A program made the position numbers and the translations under genes. A stretch of 64,000 nt of DNA from JAVJSD01 sp040219575 (GTDB taxonomy: Bacteria > Planctomycetota > Planctomycetia > Pirellulales > Pirellulaceae), in NCBI GenBank assembly GCA_040219575.1, contig JAVJSD010000065.1, forward strand, positions 31,790-95,789. The letters run 5' to 3'. The notes beneath the pieces are model-generated. The model was not told where the DNA came from. It did no database searches and saw only the letters and a program-made list of their open reading frames with translations. Below are positions 18,825 to 27,648 of this stretch, one piece after another (within the stretch, counting starts at the first letter, position 1; every line of letters begins with the position of its first letter).

Positions 18825-20064
18825 ACAGGTTGAATCGCTCATCGAGGGGGCGCTGGTAGTCGCGGAGGGCGCCGTCGGCGACCTCGTCGACCGTCACGCG
18901 GCGGCCGGCCTGGGCCGATTCGAGGATGGCGTAGGCCACCGCCAGATCGCGGAGTCCCTCGCGGCCGCTGGTTTCGGGCTCGCGCCGCTGGCGGATCGCC
19001 TCGAGCCAGTCGTACTGGTTGAGCGCGAAGCCGTCGTCGAGGCCCAGCGGGAAGTGCCGCTGGCGCCGCGCCGGGTCGCACTGGGCGGCGTACAACTCGG
19101 CCAGCGAATGCGCCCGGCCATCGTCGAAGACCACCTCGTCGCCGGTGGCGCGGCACTGGCCGCCGTAGAAGACCGCTCCCTGGCCGACGACGGTGCTGGC
19201 GCCGTGGCCGCCCCAACTGGCGAACAGGTTGGCGGTCGCGCCGCGGTCGGTGGCCAGGTGGGCGAAGAAGGTGTCGTCGGCGTCGCACTCCATCTGCTCC
19301 ACAACGGCGCCCTGCTTGTCGAGCGTGTAGCGGATTGGCTCCAGCACGGCGGTGCGGCCGTCGACGTCGGTCACTTCGCCCGCCACGCACCGCAGCACGT
19401 TGGCCTGATGCACGCCCAGGTCGAGCGTGATGCCGCCGGCGTCGGCGCGGCGATGCCGCCAGGGCGTTTCGGCCACGATGCGGTTGGGCGCCCACCACGT
19501 GCCGGCGTTGCCCAGCAGCGCCATCTGCAGCGCGCCGCCGAGGCCGCTTTCAAACAGCCACCGAAGATGCCGCGTGCCGGGACGGTTGCGGGCGTTCTCG
19601 AACACGCCCAGCACGCGGTCGCGGGCCTCGGCCTCGTCGCACATCCGCCGGGCCGCCGCGATCGTGATCGCCAGCGGCTTCTGCGTCAGCAGGTCTTTGC
19701 CGTGGGCGAAGGCTTCGGCGGCGATCTGGTGATGCAGGGCGTGCGTGGTGAAGTCGTTCACCGCGTCGATCGGTCCTTCGGCGATCATGTGGCGATAGTC
19801 GGTGTAGACCGCCACGTCGACGTCGCTTTGGAAGTCGGACAGGTACAGGTCGCCGATCGCCAGCGGATCGCCGGCGCGATCGCTGACCGCGGGGCGCTGC
19901 GGCGGTCCTTCGCCGCGGCGGACGTACATGCGGGCGTCGTCCTCCTTGCGGGCGCAGAGGGCCGTGATGCGAAAGTCGTCGACGCCCGCCTCTCGCAGCA
20001 GTTGATAACCGCGGAGGTGCGCCGCCAGAATCCGGCCGCAGCCGACGATGCCGATGCGAATCAT
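18820..20064 (-). CDS. Gfo/Idh/MocA-family oxidoreductase
   Basis: The 414-residue protein starts MIRIGIVGCGRILAAHLRGY, the dinucleotide-binding GxGxxA-type Rossmann motif, and contains VDVAVYTDYRH, a Lys-Pro motif (DLLTQKPLAIT, equivalent of EKP) and GGITLDLGVHQ of the C-terminal dimerisation/substrate domain. Family members oxidise or reduce sugars or inositols with NAD(P). There is no signal peptide, so the enzyme is cytoplasmic. Glu of the EKP motif is replaced by Gln (QKP), an uncommon but not unique change. It is close to polysaccharide-degradation genes and may process released sugars. Confidence 0.9.
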   Translation of the reverse strand: MIRIGIVGCGRILAAHLRGYQLLREAGVDDFRITALCARKEDDARMYVRRGEGPPQRPAVSDRAGDPLAIGDLYLSDFQSDVDVAVYTDYRHMIAEGPIDAVNDFTTHALHHQIAAEAFAHGKDLLTQKPLAITIAAARRMCDEAEARDRVLGVFENARNRPGTRHLRWLFESGLGGALQMALLGNAGTWWAPNRIVAETPWRHRRADAGGITLDLGVHQANVLRCVAGEVTDVDGRTAVLEPIRYTLDKQGAVVEQMECDADDTFFAHLATDRGATANLFASWGGHGASTVVGQGAVFYGGQCRATGDEVVFDDGRAHSLAELYAAQCDPARRQRHFPLGLDDGFALNQYDWLEAIRQRREPETSGREGLRDLAVAYAILESAQAGRRVTVDEVADGALRDYQRPLDERFNLS

Positions 20065-20326
20065 GAATGAACCAAATGTCCCCGGGAAAGGAAGGAAAAC
20101 CGCTGATGAACGCTGATACGCGGCGACCGAGTCCGCTCCGCACGGTCTCGAGTCATGCCAACATCTCAGCGGTTGACATCGAGTCGAGTGGTCAATCGAC
20201 GGACACTGTGCAAGTTCCGGCGGAAGAAGTCGCTGGCTGCTCTTCTAAATGTAACGCCCCGATGCACGGCCGGCCAACCGATCGGCGTGGGACGGTTTCT
20301 GTTGAACGCTTGGCCGCGTTGCGCAG

Positions 20327-20589
20327 CTACTTTGCGCCGTCGCCTTCGATCGTGGAAGGGTCGCACTCCTGCTCCCATTCGCGGATCAACTGCTCGACAA
20401 GCGAAGGGCCATTGAGCCGCCACCAGTAGGGTTCGTCGATTTGGGGCGCGAAAGATAGCCGGAGATCGTGAGATGAGGGATGCCGAGTTGGAGGTCGAAA
20501 CGGTAGACGTGCAGCGGATCGAGCGGCGGAACGTGCTGGTAGTGTATCGCGACGCGAGAAGGGTTGTCGCACGCCTGGTGCCATTCCAT
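20327..20589 (-). pseudogene. Possible frameshifted small gene
   Basis: Two overlapping minus-strand frames read like one interrupted protein. From an ATG at 20589 the frame gives MEWHQACDNPSRVAIHYQHV... to about 20455, and a second frame then gives APQIDEPYWWRLNGPSLVEQ and onward to a stop at 20327. Each half has protein-like composition, whereas its continuation in the other frame does not. A single-base indel near 20450 would join them. Neither half is recognised. The rest of 20065-20326 shows no gene. Confidence 0.35.
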
Positions 20590-20597
20590 CAGGGCTT

Positions 20598-21854
20598 TCA
20601 CTCCCGGTCGTCGTCGACGCCGTCGCCGTTGTTGTCCGTGACGCCGGAGCGGGGATTGTTGATCACGGCCTGCCAGGCGATCTTGCGGAATACGCGGTCC
20701 AGTTCGCGGCTGGGATAGTCGCCGTCGCCGAAGTCGCCGTCGCCGAAGTTGATGTCGCCCTCGAGCAGTTCGGGCGAGCGGCCGTAGAGTGTGGCGTAGA
20801 AGACGTAGCCTTCCAAATTGCCGAAGCCGGGACCGAGATGCCCGATGCGGTCGCGCCACAGCGAGCGCTGCTTGCCGCCGGCCAGTTGGTGAACGCCCTC
20901 CACGCCCGGCAGTTCGCCGCGAATCTGGTGCTGCGCGGCTAGCACCATCGCGTCGCAGGTGGGCAGGATGAACACCTTGTCGGGATATTCTTTCTCGAGC
21001 ACGCGAACGTTCTTGGTGAAGCTCTCCTGTTTCAGCTCGCCCATCTTGGCGATCAGCGATTCCGTGAACGCCTCGTCGGAGGTGGGCCGCCGCGGCAATT
21101 GATCGATCTGCGGCCAGCCGTCCATCAGGTAGAACTTCATGCCCGGGTTGTACTTCAGGCAGAAGTCGATCCAGCAGCGGTAGTACTCGGGGCGGTCGTG
21201 GTAGTAGGGGCCCCACATCATCACGTCCCACTCGGCATTGGCGATCGAGGCCAGCAGTTTGGGGACCGGCTTGCGGTCGAACTGGAAGATGCCGTTCTCC
21301 TGCTCCCACTTGTAGCGGGCGCTGCCGGTCACGCCGCCGCCGGTGTGCAGGCAGAGCGGCGGTTGCGCCAGTCCCGCGCCGCGGGCGACGGCGGTCAGCG
21401 CCTGGTAGCCCGGCGCCATGAAGCTGTGTCCCGTGCCGACGATCCGCAGCGAGCCGTCGGCCGGCTTGGGATAGGACGTGACCGCCTCACGCCCGCCGGT
21501 GCGGACCTTGGCGTAAAGGTCGGCGATCTCCCGCGGCGACAGGTAGCAGACGGCGTGGTCGGGGAATCGCTCGGCCTGCCAACCGGCATCGATGTTCGGC
21601 TCCGGCGGCGCCCCGAGGCCGATTTCGCCGCCGTATTGATTCGCCGGTTGCTCCTGCCCCGGCGCTTGCAGCTTCTGCCGGTACGCCTCGGCCTCCTCGA
21701 CCGTCAGCCGTCCATCTTTGTCGGCGTCGGCCGCGGGAAACCGCTTCAGCCAGCGGGCGAGCTGTTGCTCACTCGGCTGGGCGAAGACCAACGAGACGGC
21801 GCCGAATACGAGGAGTATTAGCATCGAGGACGACACGCTGATTGGGCGACGCAT
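20598..21854 (-). CDS. Exported EF-hand protein, possibly SGNH-like
   Basis: The 418-residue protein has a signal peptide (MLILLVFGAVSLVFAQ), an EF-hand loop at about 43-54 (DADKDGRLTVEE) and a C-terminal Asp-rich segment DNNGDGVDDD, also likely to bind calcium. The central part contains RIVGTGHSFMAPGY, then EWDVMMWGPYYHDRPEYY and GMKFYLMDGWPQ, suggestive of an SGNH/GDSL-like or related exported hydrolase, but the block pattern is not certain. INFGDGDFGDGDYPS is a short acidic repeat. It neighbours GH88 and sulfatases and may act on the same polymers. Two calcium motifs at both ends are unusual. Confidence 0.8.
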   Translation of the reverse strand: MRRPISVSSSMLILLVFGAVSLVFAQPSEQQLARWLKRFPAADADKDGRLTVEEAEAYRQKLQAPGQEQPANQYGGEIGLGAPPEPNIDAGWQAERFPDHAVCYLSPREIADLYAKVRTGGREAVTSYPKPADGSLRIVGTGHSFMAPGYQALTAVARGAGLAQPPLCLHTGGGVTGSARYKWEQENGIFQFDRKPVPKLLASIANAEWDVMMWGPYYHDRPEYYRCWIDFCLKYNPGMKFYLMDGWPQIDQLPRRPTSDEAFTESLIAKMGELKQESFTKNVRVLEKEYPDKVFILPTCDAMVLAAQHQIRGELPGVEGVHQLAGGKQRSLWRDRIGHLGPGFGNLEGYVFYATLYGRSPELLEGDINFGDGDFGDGDYPSRELDRVFRKIAWQAVINNPRSGVTDNNGDGVDDDRE

Positions 21855-22011
21855 GATGGTTTTCCCTTGCGAACCGAATTCAGATTCACGGACGACGCGT
21901 CTGCAATTCTACACTGCCGGACGACCGTCGATGCGATCAGCGTGATTCGAATCGGCGGATAGGGTGATACGAGCACGACGCACTCGCTTGCGCGTCGTGA
22001 TTGTAGACGCC

Positions 22012-22136
22012 GTAGGCCGAAACAACCGCAGGGCGTTCCGGCAGTCCGCCACGGAATGCTGAAGCGTGATGCCCGGGTTGTCGTTAACGTCCCGCAGTAG
22101 AAATGCCGGAACAGCACAGGGCTCGTTCCGGCCTAC
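22012..22136. repeat. GTAGGCCG...CGGCCTAC imperfect palindrome
   Basis: GTAGGCCG at 22012 and CGGCCTAC ending at 22136 are the ends of a 125-bp imperfect inverted repeat with GTTCCGGC/GCCGGAAC inside. It occupies most of the gap 21855-22132, which otherwise holds no gene, and touches the last codons of the following small exported protein. Confidence 0.55.
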
Positions 22137-22576
22137 CTTGACGGCGGCGTGGTCGCCTTCACGGCCGTCTCATCGAGCACCGTCTTGATCCTCTCCCACT
22201 CTCGCCCGTACGTAATGAATTCGTACTTCGTGACGTAGAGGTCCTTGATCGGGCCATCGAACTGCAGGCTCCACACGCCCTCGCCGCCCTGGTCGGAGAA
22301 TCCCTCGGGACGCGGCCGCACCTTCAGAACGAGGCCCGGTTCGAGTCGCATCAGCTTCTCGGGCTTCTTCAGCACGTGCGACACGTCGAGCGTCACCTTG
22401 CGATCGGGGCCTTCGCCCTGCACATGCAGCAGCCCCACCACGATCACGTCCATATTCGCCAGGCGGACCTCCAGGGGAACCGGTGGACTGGGCGGCGTGG
22501 CCGACAGGGGCGTGGCGGAAAAAGGGATGGCCAGCAGGCCAGCGGCGGCGAACGCGAAACTGACAATGCGATGCAT
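22133..22576 (-). CDS. Small exported protein, function unknown
   Basis: The 147-residue product starts with MHRIVSFAFAAAGLLAIPFSATPLSA, a signal peptide, and continues as a beta-rich domain (VRLANMDVIVVGLLHVQGEGPDRKVTLDVSHVLKKP) reminiscent of small exported proteins that couple to extracytoplasmic stress, but no family is recognised. The ATG at 22576 has GAGAGG upstream; the longer frame before it lacks protein character. Its start region is divergent from the GH88 gene at 22855. Confidence 0.7.
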   Translation of the reverse strand: MHRIVSFAFAAAGLLAIPFSATPLSATPPSPPVPLEVRLANMDVIVVGLLHVQGEGPDRKVTLDVSHVLKKPEKLMRLEPGLVLKVRPRPEGFSDQGGEGVWSLQFDGPIKDLYVTKYEFITYGREWERIKTVLDETAVKATTPPSR

Positions 22577-22854
22577 GAGGGTTTTTCCTCTCGGGACGAA
22601 CGTGGGCAACCATGTACGATGGACGTCCCCGTCGACATCCCCGTCCGTCGCGAAAGGAAGGCATGGGGGAAACGACGGACGAGGACGTTCGTCGTACTGT
22701 AAAGCGACGTGCAGACTTTGATGCGCCGTCGGAGTGGTTGGTTCCCGGCCCAATTCGAAATTCGGATCGCAAGTCGCCGCCTTTTTCCCGCCCCCCGAGC
22801 CGATTACGATGCACGCTTGCCAACGCCTTCCCGTTCACTCTCGCACGCAGCACC

Positions 22855-23982
22855 ATGTCCGACCGCATCGCCCGCTATACCGCCGCCCTCGAGTTCGCCG
22901 AACAACAGGTCGCGGCCCTGATCGAGAAGCATCCCGATTTCTTCCCCATCTACACCGAAGGCGGCAAGTGGCGCCATGAAGGGGAGCTGTGGACCGATTG
23001 GACCGGCGGCTTTCTGGCCGGCATGATGTGGCAGTTCCACCGCCGCACCGGCGAGGCGGCGTGGCGCGAGCGGGCCGAGCACTACTCGAAGCTGCTGGAG
23101 CATCGCCAGCACGACCGCAACGTACACGACCTGGGCTTCATCTTCCTCAGCACCTACCTCCCCTGGTACCAGCTCACCGGCGAACAGCACCTGCACGACG
23201 TGCTGATCCAGGCCGGCCGCACGCTCGCCATGCGGTTCAAGGAAAAAGGCCAGTACCTGCGCAGCTTCGTCTCCGATGAGTCGCTGTTCATCGACATCAT
23301 GATGAACGTGCCGATCATCCTTTACGCGGCGAAGGAGACGGGCGACGAGGAGCTGATGCGGATCGCCGCCGCCCACTGCCGCACCACGCGAGACAAAATC
23401 GTGCGGGCCGACGGCTCCACCGCCCACGAGGGCGTCTTCGATACGGAGACGGGCGAGTTTCTGCGGCAGGGTACGCACCAGGGCCTGCACCCGGAAAGCG
23501 CCTGGGCCCGCGGCCTGGGCTGGTCGCTGTATGGATACAGCAAGTGCTACGCGCTGACCGAAAGCCAGGAGTTTCTCGACGTCTCCGAGCGGAACGCCGA
23601 GTACTGGCTGAGCCACCTGCCCGAGGATCACGTCCCCTACTGGGACTTCGACGCCGATTTGAGTTTGCCCGCGCCGCGGGGAGCGCAGAAGGAAACGTCG
23701 GCCGGGGCGATCGCCGCCAGCGGCCTGCTCGATCTGGCGCGGCAGACCAAGTCGCCCGAGCACGCCATCGCCTACCGCACCACCGCCCTGGCGATGCTCG
23801 ACGCGCTGGTCGAGCCGGAGTATTTGGCCAGCGAAACGCCCGGCTGGGAAGGCGTTCTCAAACACGGCGTGTATCACACCGAGAAGAACCTGGGCGTCGA
23901 CGAGTCGGTGATGTGGGGTGAGTTCTTCTTCGTCGAGGCGCTGACCAAAGTCGTCGTCGACCACGCCGACCAGCCATCGTAG
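22855..23982 (+). CDS. Unsaturated glycuronyl hydrolase, glycoside hydrolase family 88
   Basis: The 375-residue enzyme removes the delta-4,5-unsaturated uronic acid from oligosaccharides left by polysaccharide lyases. Family features include WTDWTGGFLAGMMW, the catalytic Asp in HDLGFIF (about 92) and the second essential Asp in SLFIDIMMNVP (about 147), plus WARGLGWSLYGYS and a C-terminal DESVMWGEFFFVEAL. There is no signal peptide with the start at 22855, so it should work on imported oligosaccharides; the upstream part of the frame (from 22612) lacks family similarity. Three sulfatases nearby suggest a sulfated uronate-containing polymer. Confidence 0.93.
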   Translation: MSDRIARYTAALEFAEQQVAALIEKHPDFFPIYTEGGKWRHEGELWTDWTGGFLAGMMWQFHRRTGEAAWRERAEHYSKLLEHRQHDRNVHDLGFIFLSTYLPWYQLTGEQHLHDVLIQAGRTLAMRFKEKGQYLRSFVSDESLFIDIMMNVPIILYAAKETGDEELMRIAAAHCRTTRDKIVRADGSTAHEGVFDTETGEFLRQGTHQGLHPESAWARGLGWSLYGYSKCYALTESQEFLDVSERNAEYWLSHLPEDHVPYWDFDADLSLPAPRGAQKETSAGAIAASGLLDLARQTKSPEHAIAYRTTALAMLDALVEPEYLASETPGWEGVLKHGVYHTEKNLGVDESVMWGEFFFVEALTKVVVDHADQPS

Positions 23983-24003
23983 GCCGATGCTGCCAGCATC
24001 GGC
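23983..24003. terminator. GCCGATGCT hairpin after GH88 gene
   Basis: GCCGATGCT, loop GCC, AGCATCGGC: a 9-bp perfect stem that begins at the base after the GH88 stop codon. It lacks a T-tract, so termination is inferred from position. Confidence 0.5.
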
Positions 24004-24052
24004 CGGAGAGACGTCGGCAGCGACGCTTTCGGATCGCTGCGTCCACTTCACT

Positions 24053-24146
24053 TCAACAATCAACAATCACAATTCGTCATTCGTCAATCAGAATGGGACA
24101 TCCTCTCTTGATTGATGAAGGCTGATTGTTGAGTGTTGATTGTTGG
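24053..24146. repeat. AT-rich inverted repeat CAACAATCAACA
   Basis: TTCAACAATCAACAATCA near 24053-24070 is imperfectly inverted as TGATTGTTGAGTGTTGATTGTTGG at 24123-24146. It lies between the convergent GH88 and sulfatase genes and is clearly more AT-rich than the surroundings. Confidence 0.5.
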
Positions 24147-24157
24147 AGGCAAAGGTC

Positions 24158-24174
24158 AGACGCTGGCAGCGTCT
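24158..24174. terminator. AGACGCT hairpin after sulfatase
   Basis: AGACGCT, loop GGC, AGCGTCT forms a 7-bp stem 10 bp beyond the stop of the sulfatase read on the minus strand. It mirrors the GCTGCCAGC-type hairpin after the convergent GH88 gene. Confidence 0.45.
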
Positions 24175-24183
24175 CCAAGGGGA

Positions 24184-25776
24184 TTACTTCGCGCCGGTGT
24201 AGGGTGGGCGGTCGAAGGCGTCGTCGTTGAGGCGGGGGTCGCCGGTTTCGCGGAGGACCTTCATCAATCGCGACGAGAGCTTCGCCTTGGCGTCGGCGTA
24301 GACCGGATCTTCGGCGACGTTGCGCATTTGGTGCGGGTCGCTGCGCAGATCGTACAACTCCTCGCCCGGGCGGCGGCCGAAGGCGAAATCGAAATACTTC
24401 GCCATGCCGGGGTCGTCGCGATGCTCGATGATCCAGGCCTTGGTGGGACTGGCGTCGAGATCGCCGAACGCGCCGAACGTCTTTTCCTTCAGCTCCTCGT
24501 ACGGCGGCAATTCGCCCGCCGGCTCGCCGTAGCCGGAGGCGGTTCCCATCGGCCAGCGGTCGGGCTTGAAATTGCGAATGTAGAGGAAGTCGTCGGTGCG
24601 GATCGCCCGCTGCGGATAGGGCAGGTCGTCGGTCCGCGCTTTGGCGACGTGGCGCTCCCGGCCGACGACGACATAATCACGCGCGGGATCCACACGACCG
24701 CTCTTCTCGGAGGAAAGGACGCCCATCAAGCTGCGGCCGGTCATTCCCTCGGGAGGCGTTTCTCCGGCCGCATCCAGAAAGGTGGGGCAGAGGTCGGGCA
24801 GGTTGACGAAATCGCTGACCACGCGTCCGGCGGGAATTCTGTCTCCCCAGCGGATCGCCAGCGGAACGCCGACGCCGTAGTCATACAGGTTGCACTTGCC
24901 GCGGGGCATGCCGGGGATGCCGTGATCGCCGCTGACGACGATCAACGTGTTATCGAGCTCGCCGGTCTTCTCCAACTCCTCCAACAGCACGCCCAGGCCG
25001 GCGTCGAAGGCCTGTACTTCGCCCAGATAATCCGCCACGTCCTCGCGGACGATCGGCACGTCGGGCAAGAACGGCGGCAGCTTCCTCTCCAACTTGTCGG
25101 GATCGATGCCCCACAGCTTCCTGCCGGAACCCTGCACCCATTTGCGATGGCAGTTGGTCGGCCCGAACCAGTAGCAAAACGGTTGGCCGCGTTTGCGATC
25201 GGCGAGGAAGTCGCGGAAGTTGCCGCGGACCTCTTCGAGCAAGGCCTGCTTGGCCTGCTCGATATCCTTGGCGCCGGAGACCTGCTGCGAGAAGGAGTTG
25301 AATCGCCGCCCGTGGCCGGTGTAGGAGTAGGGCCTCGCGCCGTACGGCGCATCGGCCGGCGTGCCGGGACTCCAGACCTTGTACGTGTGACCGATGTGGT
25401 AGCCCTTGTCGCGGAGGATGAGCGGGTAGCTGGGAATCGTCGCATCCCACGTGGCGCCCTGCAGGATGGCGCCCATGCCGGTCCGCCAGAAGTACTGTCC
25501 CGAGAGCAGCGAACTGCGGCAGGGCGTGCAGGACGGCGCGTTGACGTAGGCCCGGGTGAAGAGCACGCCTTCACTCGCGACGCGATCGAAATTCGGCGTG
25601 CTGACCAGGTCGCTCGCGCCGCCCGGCTCCAGTTTGGCGTACGCGCTGGCGTAGCGGCCCCAGTCGTCGGCGAAGGCGAACAAGATATTCGGTCGCGCCT
25701 CTTCCGCCGACCACACGTTTCCGCTCAAGGCCAACAGGAGGCTGTTTGCCAGGAGTAGGTTCAAGATGACTCGCAT
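24184..25776 (-). CDS. Exported sulfatase (Cys type)
   Basis: The 530-residue protein has a signal peptide (ILNLLLANSLLLALSGNVWSA) and the S1 sulfatase fold: RPNILFAFADDWG with the metal-binding DD (about 37-38), and the active-site signature SCTPCRSSLLSGQ in which Cys 83 would become formylglycine (C-x-P-x-R). SGDHGIPGMPRGK holds further metal/sulfate ligands. It hydrolyses sulfate esters, probably on polysaccharides, outside the cytoplasm. A formylglycine-generating enzyme is not encoded in the window. Two 27-nt repeats precede its start region. Confidence 0.94.
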   Translation of the reverse strand: MRVILNLLLANSLLLALSGNVWSAEEARPNILFAFADDWGRYASAYAKLEPGGASDLVSTPNFDRVASEGVLFTRAYVNAPSCTPCRSSLLSGQYFWRTGMGAILQGATWDATIPSYPLILRDKGYHIGHTYKVWSPGTPADAPYGARPYSYTGHGRRFNSFSQQVSGAKDIEQAKQALLEEVRGNFRDFLADRKRGQPFCYWFGPTNCHRKWVQGSGRKLWGIDPDKLERKLPPFLPDVPIVREDVADYLGEVQAFDAGLGVLLEELEKTGELDNTLIVVSGDHGIPGMPRGKCNLYDYGVGVPLAIRWGDRIPAGRVVSDFVNLPDLCPTFLDAAGETPPEGMTGRSLMGVLSSEKSGRVDPARDYVVVGRERHVAKARTDDLPYPQRAIRTDDFLYIRNFKPDRWPMGTASGYGEPAGELPPYEELKEKTFGAFGDLDASPTKAWIIEHRDDPGMAKYFDFAFGRRPGEELYDLRSDPHQMRNVAEDPVYADAKAKLSSRLMKVLRETGDPRLNDDAFDRPPYTGAK

Positions 25777-25840
25777 GTCTTATTTCTCTCGTCGGTGGCG
25801 AATTGGCGTGTTGCCGTTGGTTGCTGATTCGGAAGGATTT

Positions 25841-25867
25841 GAACAGGAGGAAACGGAGAGAACGGAG
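25841..25867 (-). repeat. 27-nt tripartite repeat, copy 1
   Basis: Read on the minus strand: CTCCGTTCT, CTCCGTTTC, CTCCTGTTC. Three 9-nt units, the first two near-identical. One of seven copies found in the window (see the others at 25906, 25953, 26029, 28079, 63252, 63296). Confidence 0.75.
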
Positions 25868-25905
25868 AAAGATCAGGTGCGGACGCGCTAGCTTCAAATC
25901 ATTGT

Positions 25906-25932
25906 GAACAGGAGAAAGCAGAGGCAGCGGAG
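25906..25932 (-). repeat. 27-nt tripartite repeat, copy 2
   Basis: On the minus strand: CTCCGCTGC, CTCTGCTTT, CTCCTGTTC. Same orientation as copy 1, 65 bp from it start to start. Confidence 0.7.
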
Positions 25933-25952
25933 AAGTCTAAGACTTTTTCATA

Positions 25953-25979
25953 CTCTGCTGGCTCTGCTGCCTCCTGTTT
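25953..25979 (+). repeat. 27-nt tripartite repeat, copy 3
   Basis: On the plus strand: CTCTGCTGG, CTCTGCTGC, CTCCTGTTT. It is inverted relative to copy 2, and together they form an imperfect hairpin. Confidence 0.7.
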
Positions 25980-26028
25980 ATCCTTTGCTTCGCCTTGCGG
26001 CATGGCCGCAGGTTGTACGCATCTTCTT

Positions 26029-26055
26029 CTCCGTTCCCTCTGTTTCCTCCTGTTC
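26029..26055 (+). repeat. 27-nt tripartite repeat, copy 4
   Basis: On the plus strand: CTCCGTTCC, CTCTGTTTC, CTCCTGTTC. It ends 14 bp before the stop codon of the next sulfatase. Apart from copies 1-4 the gap 25777-26068 holds no gene. Confidence 0.75.
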
Positions 26056-26068
26056 CAACTCTCTTGTG

Positions 26069-27598
26069 TTACTCGGCGGCCTTCTGTTTCTTCTTCTGAC
26101 CGGCTTTGGCTTTGATCACTCCAGCGGAGCGGGCCCAGGTTTCCCATTGCTGCTGCATCTCGGCGGCCCGCTCGGGGAGCTTCTTGACCAGGTTGTGCAG
26201 TTCGCTGCGGTCCTCGTCGAGGTTGTACAACTCCCACGGTCCACGATCCTTATTGACCAGCTTCCAGGGGCCGATCCGCAGGGCGTGATGCTGGTTGGCG
26301 AAGTCAAAGTACAGCGGCGGCCGGTCGGTGTCGGTCTCGCCGCGGAAGACGGGAAGCAGGCTTCTGCCGCGCAGCGGTTGCAACTGCCGGCCGTCGTACT
26401 CGGCGGGATACTCGGTTCCCGTCAGGTCGAGCAGCGTGGCCATCACGTCGACCAGGTGGCCGACGTCGTGCGTCAGGGCCCCGGGCTTGGTCTTCAGACC
26501 GGCCGGCCAGTGCACGATCAGGGGCGACGAGATGCCGCCTTCGTGCTGGTTTCGTTTGTATTCCCGCCAGGGCGTGTTGCAGGCATGGGCCCAGCCCTTG
26601 TTGTACGTCCAGTGCGACCTCGCCTCCCAGGGCATCCGGTTGATGTTGTGGTTGCGGTCGAACGGGCAGGCGCCGTTGTCGGAGAGAAACAGGATCAGCG
26701 TGTTGTCGAACTGTCCCTGCTCCTTCAGATGCGCCACCAGCCGGCCGACGTTCTGATCGACGCGGTCGACCATCGCCGCGAACGTGGCCATCCGCAGGTC
26801 TTCCTTTTCCCGCGTGTCGGCGTCGAGCGTGTCCCAGGCCGGCACGTCGTCGGGCCGCGGCGTCAGCTCACAGTCCTTGTCGATCAGGCCGAGTTGTTTC
26901 TGCCGGGCGAATCGCTGCTGGCGGAGCTTATCCCAGCCCGACTTGTATTTGCCGAGATACCGCTCGACGTCTTCCTTGGGCGCCTGCAGCGGATAGTGCG
27001 GGGCGTTGAAGGCCACGTAGCAGAAGAACGGCTTGCCGCCGTCACGCGACTGGTCGATGAACCGCAGCGCGTAGTCGATGTTGGCGTCGGTGGTGTAGAA
27101 GCCTTGCGGCGGCACCTCGAACGGCTCGCCGTCGAGCCGAAAGGTCTTGTCGCCGACGAAAAAGTCAGTGGCGCCGGAGAGGTGGCCGAAGTAGCGATCG
27201 AAACCGCGATCGGTCGGTTGCTGACTCAGGTGCCATTTGCCGGTCATGATCGTGTGGTAGCCAGCGGTCTTCATCGCCTCGGCGAGCGTCCAGCAGTTGC
27301 GCAGCTGCCCGATGCCGACCTCGTCGTGATACTGGCCGCTGAGCAGCGTGGCCCGGGTCTGGGCGCACTTGGCGGTGTTGTAGAACTGCGTGAACCGCAG
27401 GCCGTCGGCGGCCAGCTTGTCGAGGTTCGGCGTGCGAATCTCACTTCCATAGCAGCCCAGGTCGGACCAGCCCATATCGTCGACCATCATCACGATGACG
27501 TTCGGCGGCGATTGTCCCTGCTCCGCCGACCGCGCTGAAGCGCTGAAAAGCAGCACAACGCAAACTGTCAGGGCGATGAGAAGCCGCTGGTAAATCAT
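26069..27598 (-). CDS. Exported arylsulfatase-like protein with CAQTR active-site motif
   Basis: The 509-residue protein has a signal peptide (LLIALTVCVVLLFSASARSA) and sulfatase features PPNVIVMMVDDMGWSDLGCYG (metal-binding DD about 40-41), TGKWHLS and LSDNGACPF. The formylglycine position is Cys 78 in NTAKCAQTRATLLSG. The residue two after Cys is Gln; the usual signature has Pro, Ala or Ser there, which affects recognition by formylglycine-generating enzymes. The codons (TGC GCC CAG ACC CGG) leave no doubt about the reading. The rest of the fold appears intact, so activity is plausible. Likely substrate: sulfated polysaccharides. Confidence 0.93.
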   Translation of the reverse strand: MIYQRLLIALTVCVVLLFSASARSAEQGQSPPNVIVMMVDDMGWSDLGCYGSEIRTPNLDKLAADGLRFTQFYNTAKCAQTRATLLSGQYHDEVGIGQLRNCWTLAEAMKTAGYHTIMTGKWHLSQQPTDRGFDRYFGHLSGATDFFVGDKTFRLDGEPFEVPPQGFYTTDANIDYALRFIDQSRDGGKPFFCYVAFNAPHYPLQAPKEDVERYLGKYKSGWDKLRQQRFARQKQLGLIDKDCELTPRPDDVPAWDTLDADTREKEDLRMATFAAMVDRVDQNVGRLVAHLKEQGQFDNTLILFLSDNGACPFDRNHNINRMPWEARSHWTYNKGWAHACNTPWREYKRNQHEGGISSPLIVHWPAGLKTKPGALTHDVGHLVDVMATLLDLTGTEYPAEYDGRQLQPLRGRSLLPVFRGETDTDRPPLYFDFANQHHALRIGPWKLVNKDRGPWELYNLDEDRSELHNLVKKLPERAAEMQQQWETWARSAGVIKAKAGQKKKQKAAE

Positions 27599-27648
27599 CG
27601 AAGAACTTTCTCTCGTGAAGGATTGATATTAATTTCGTTCATTCAGCC

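Noticed and set aside
25841..26055. Clustered 27-nt repeats considered as a CRISPR array
   Set aside because: Spacing is irregular, orientation is mixed, units vary internally and no cas gene is present.
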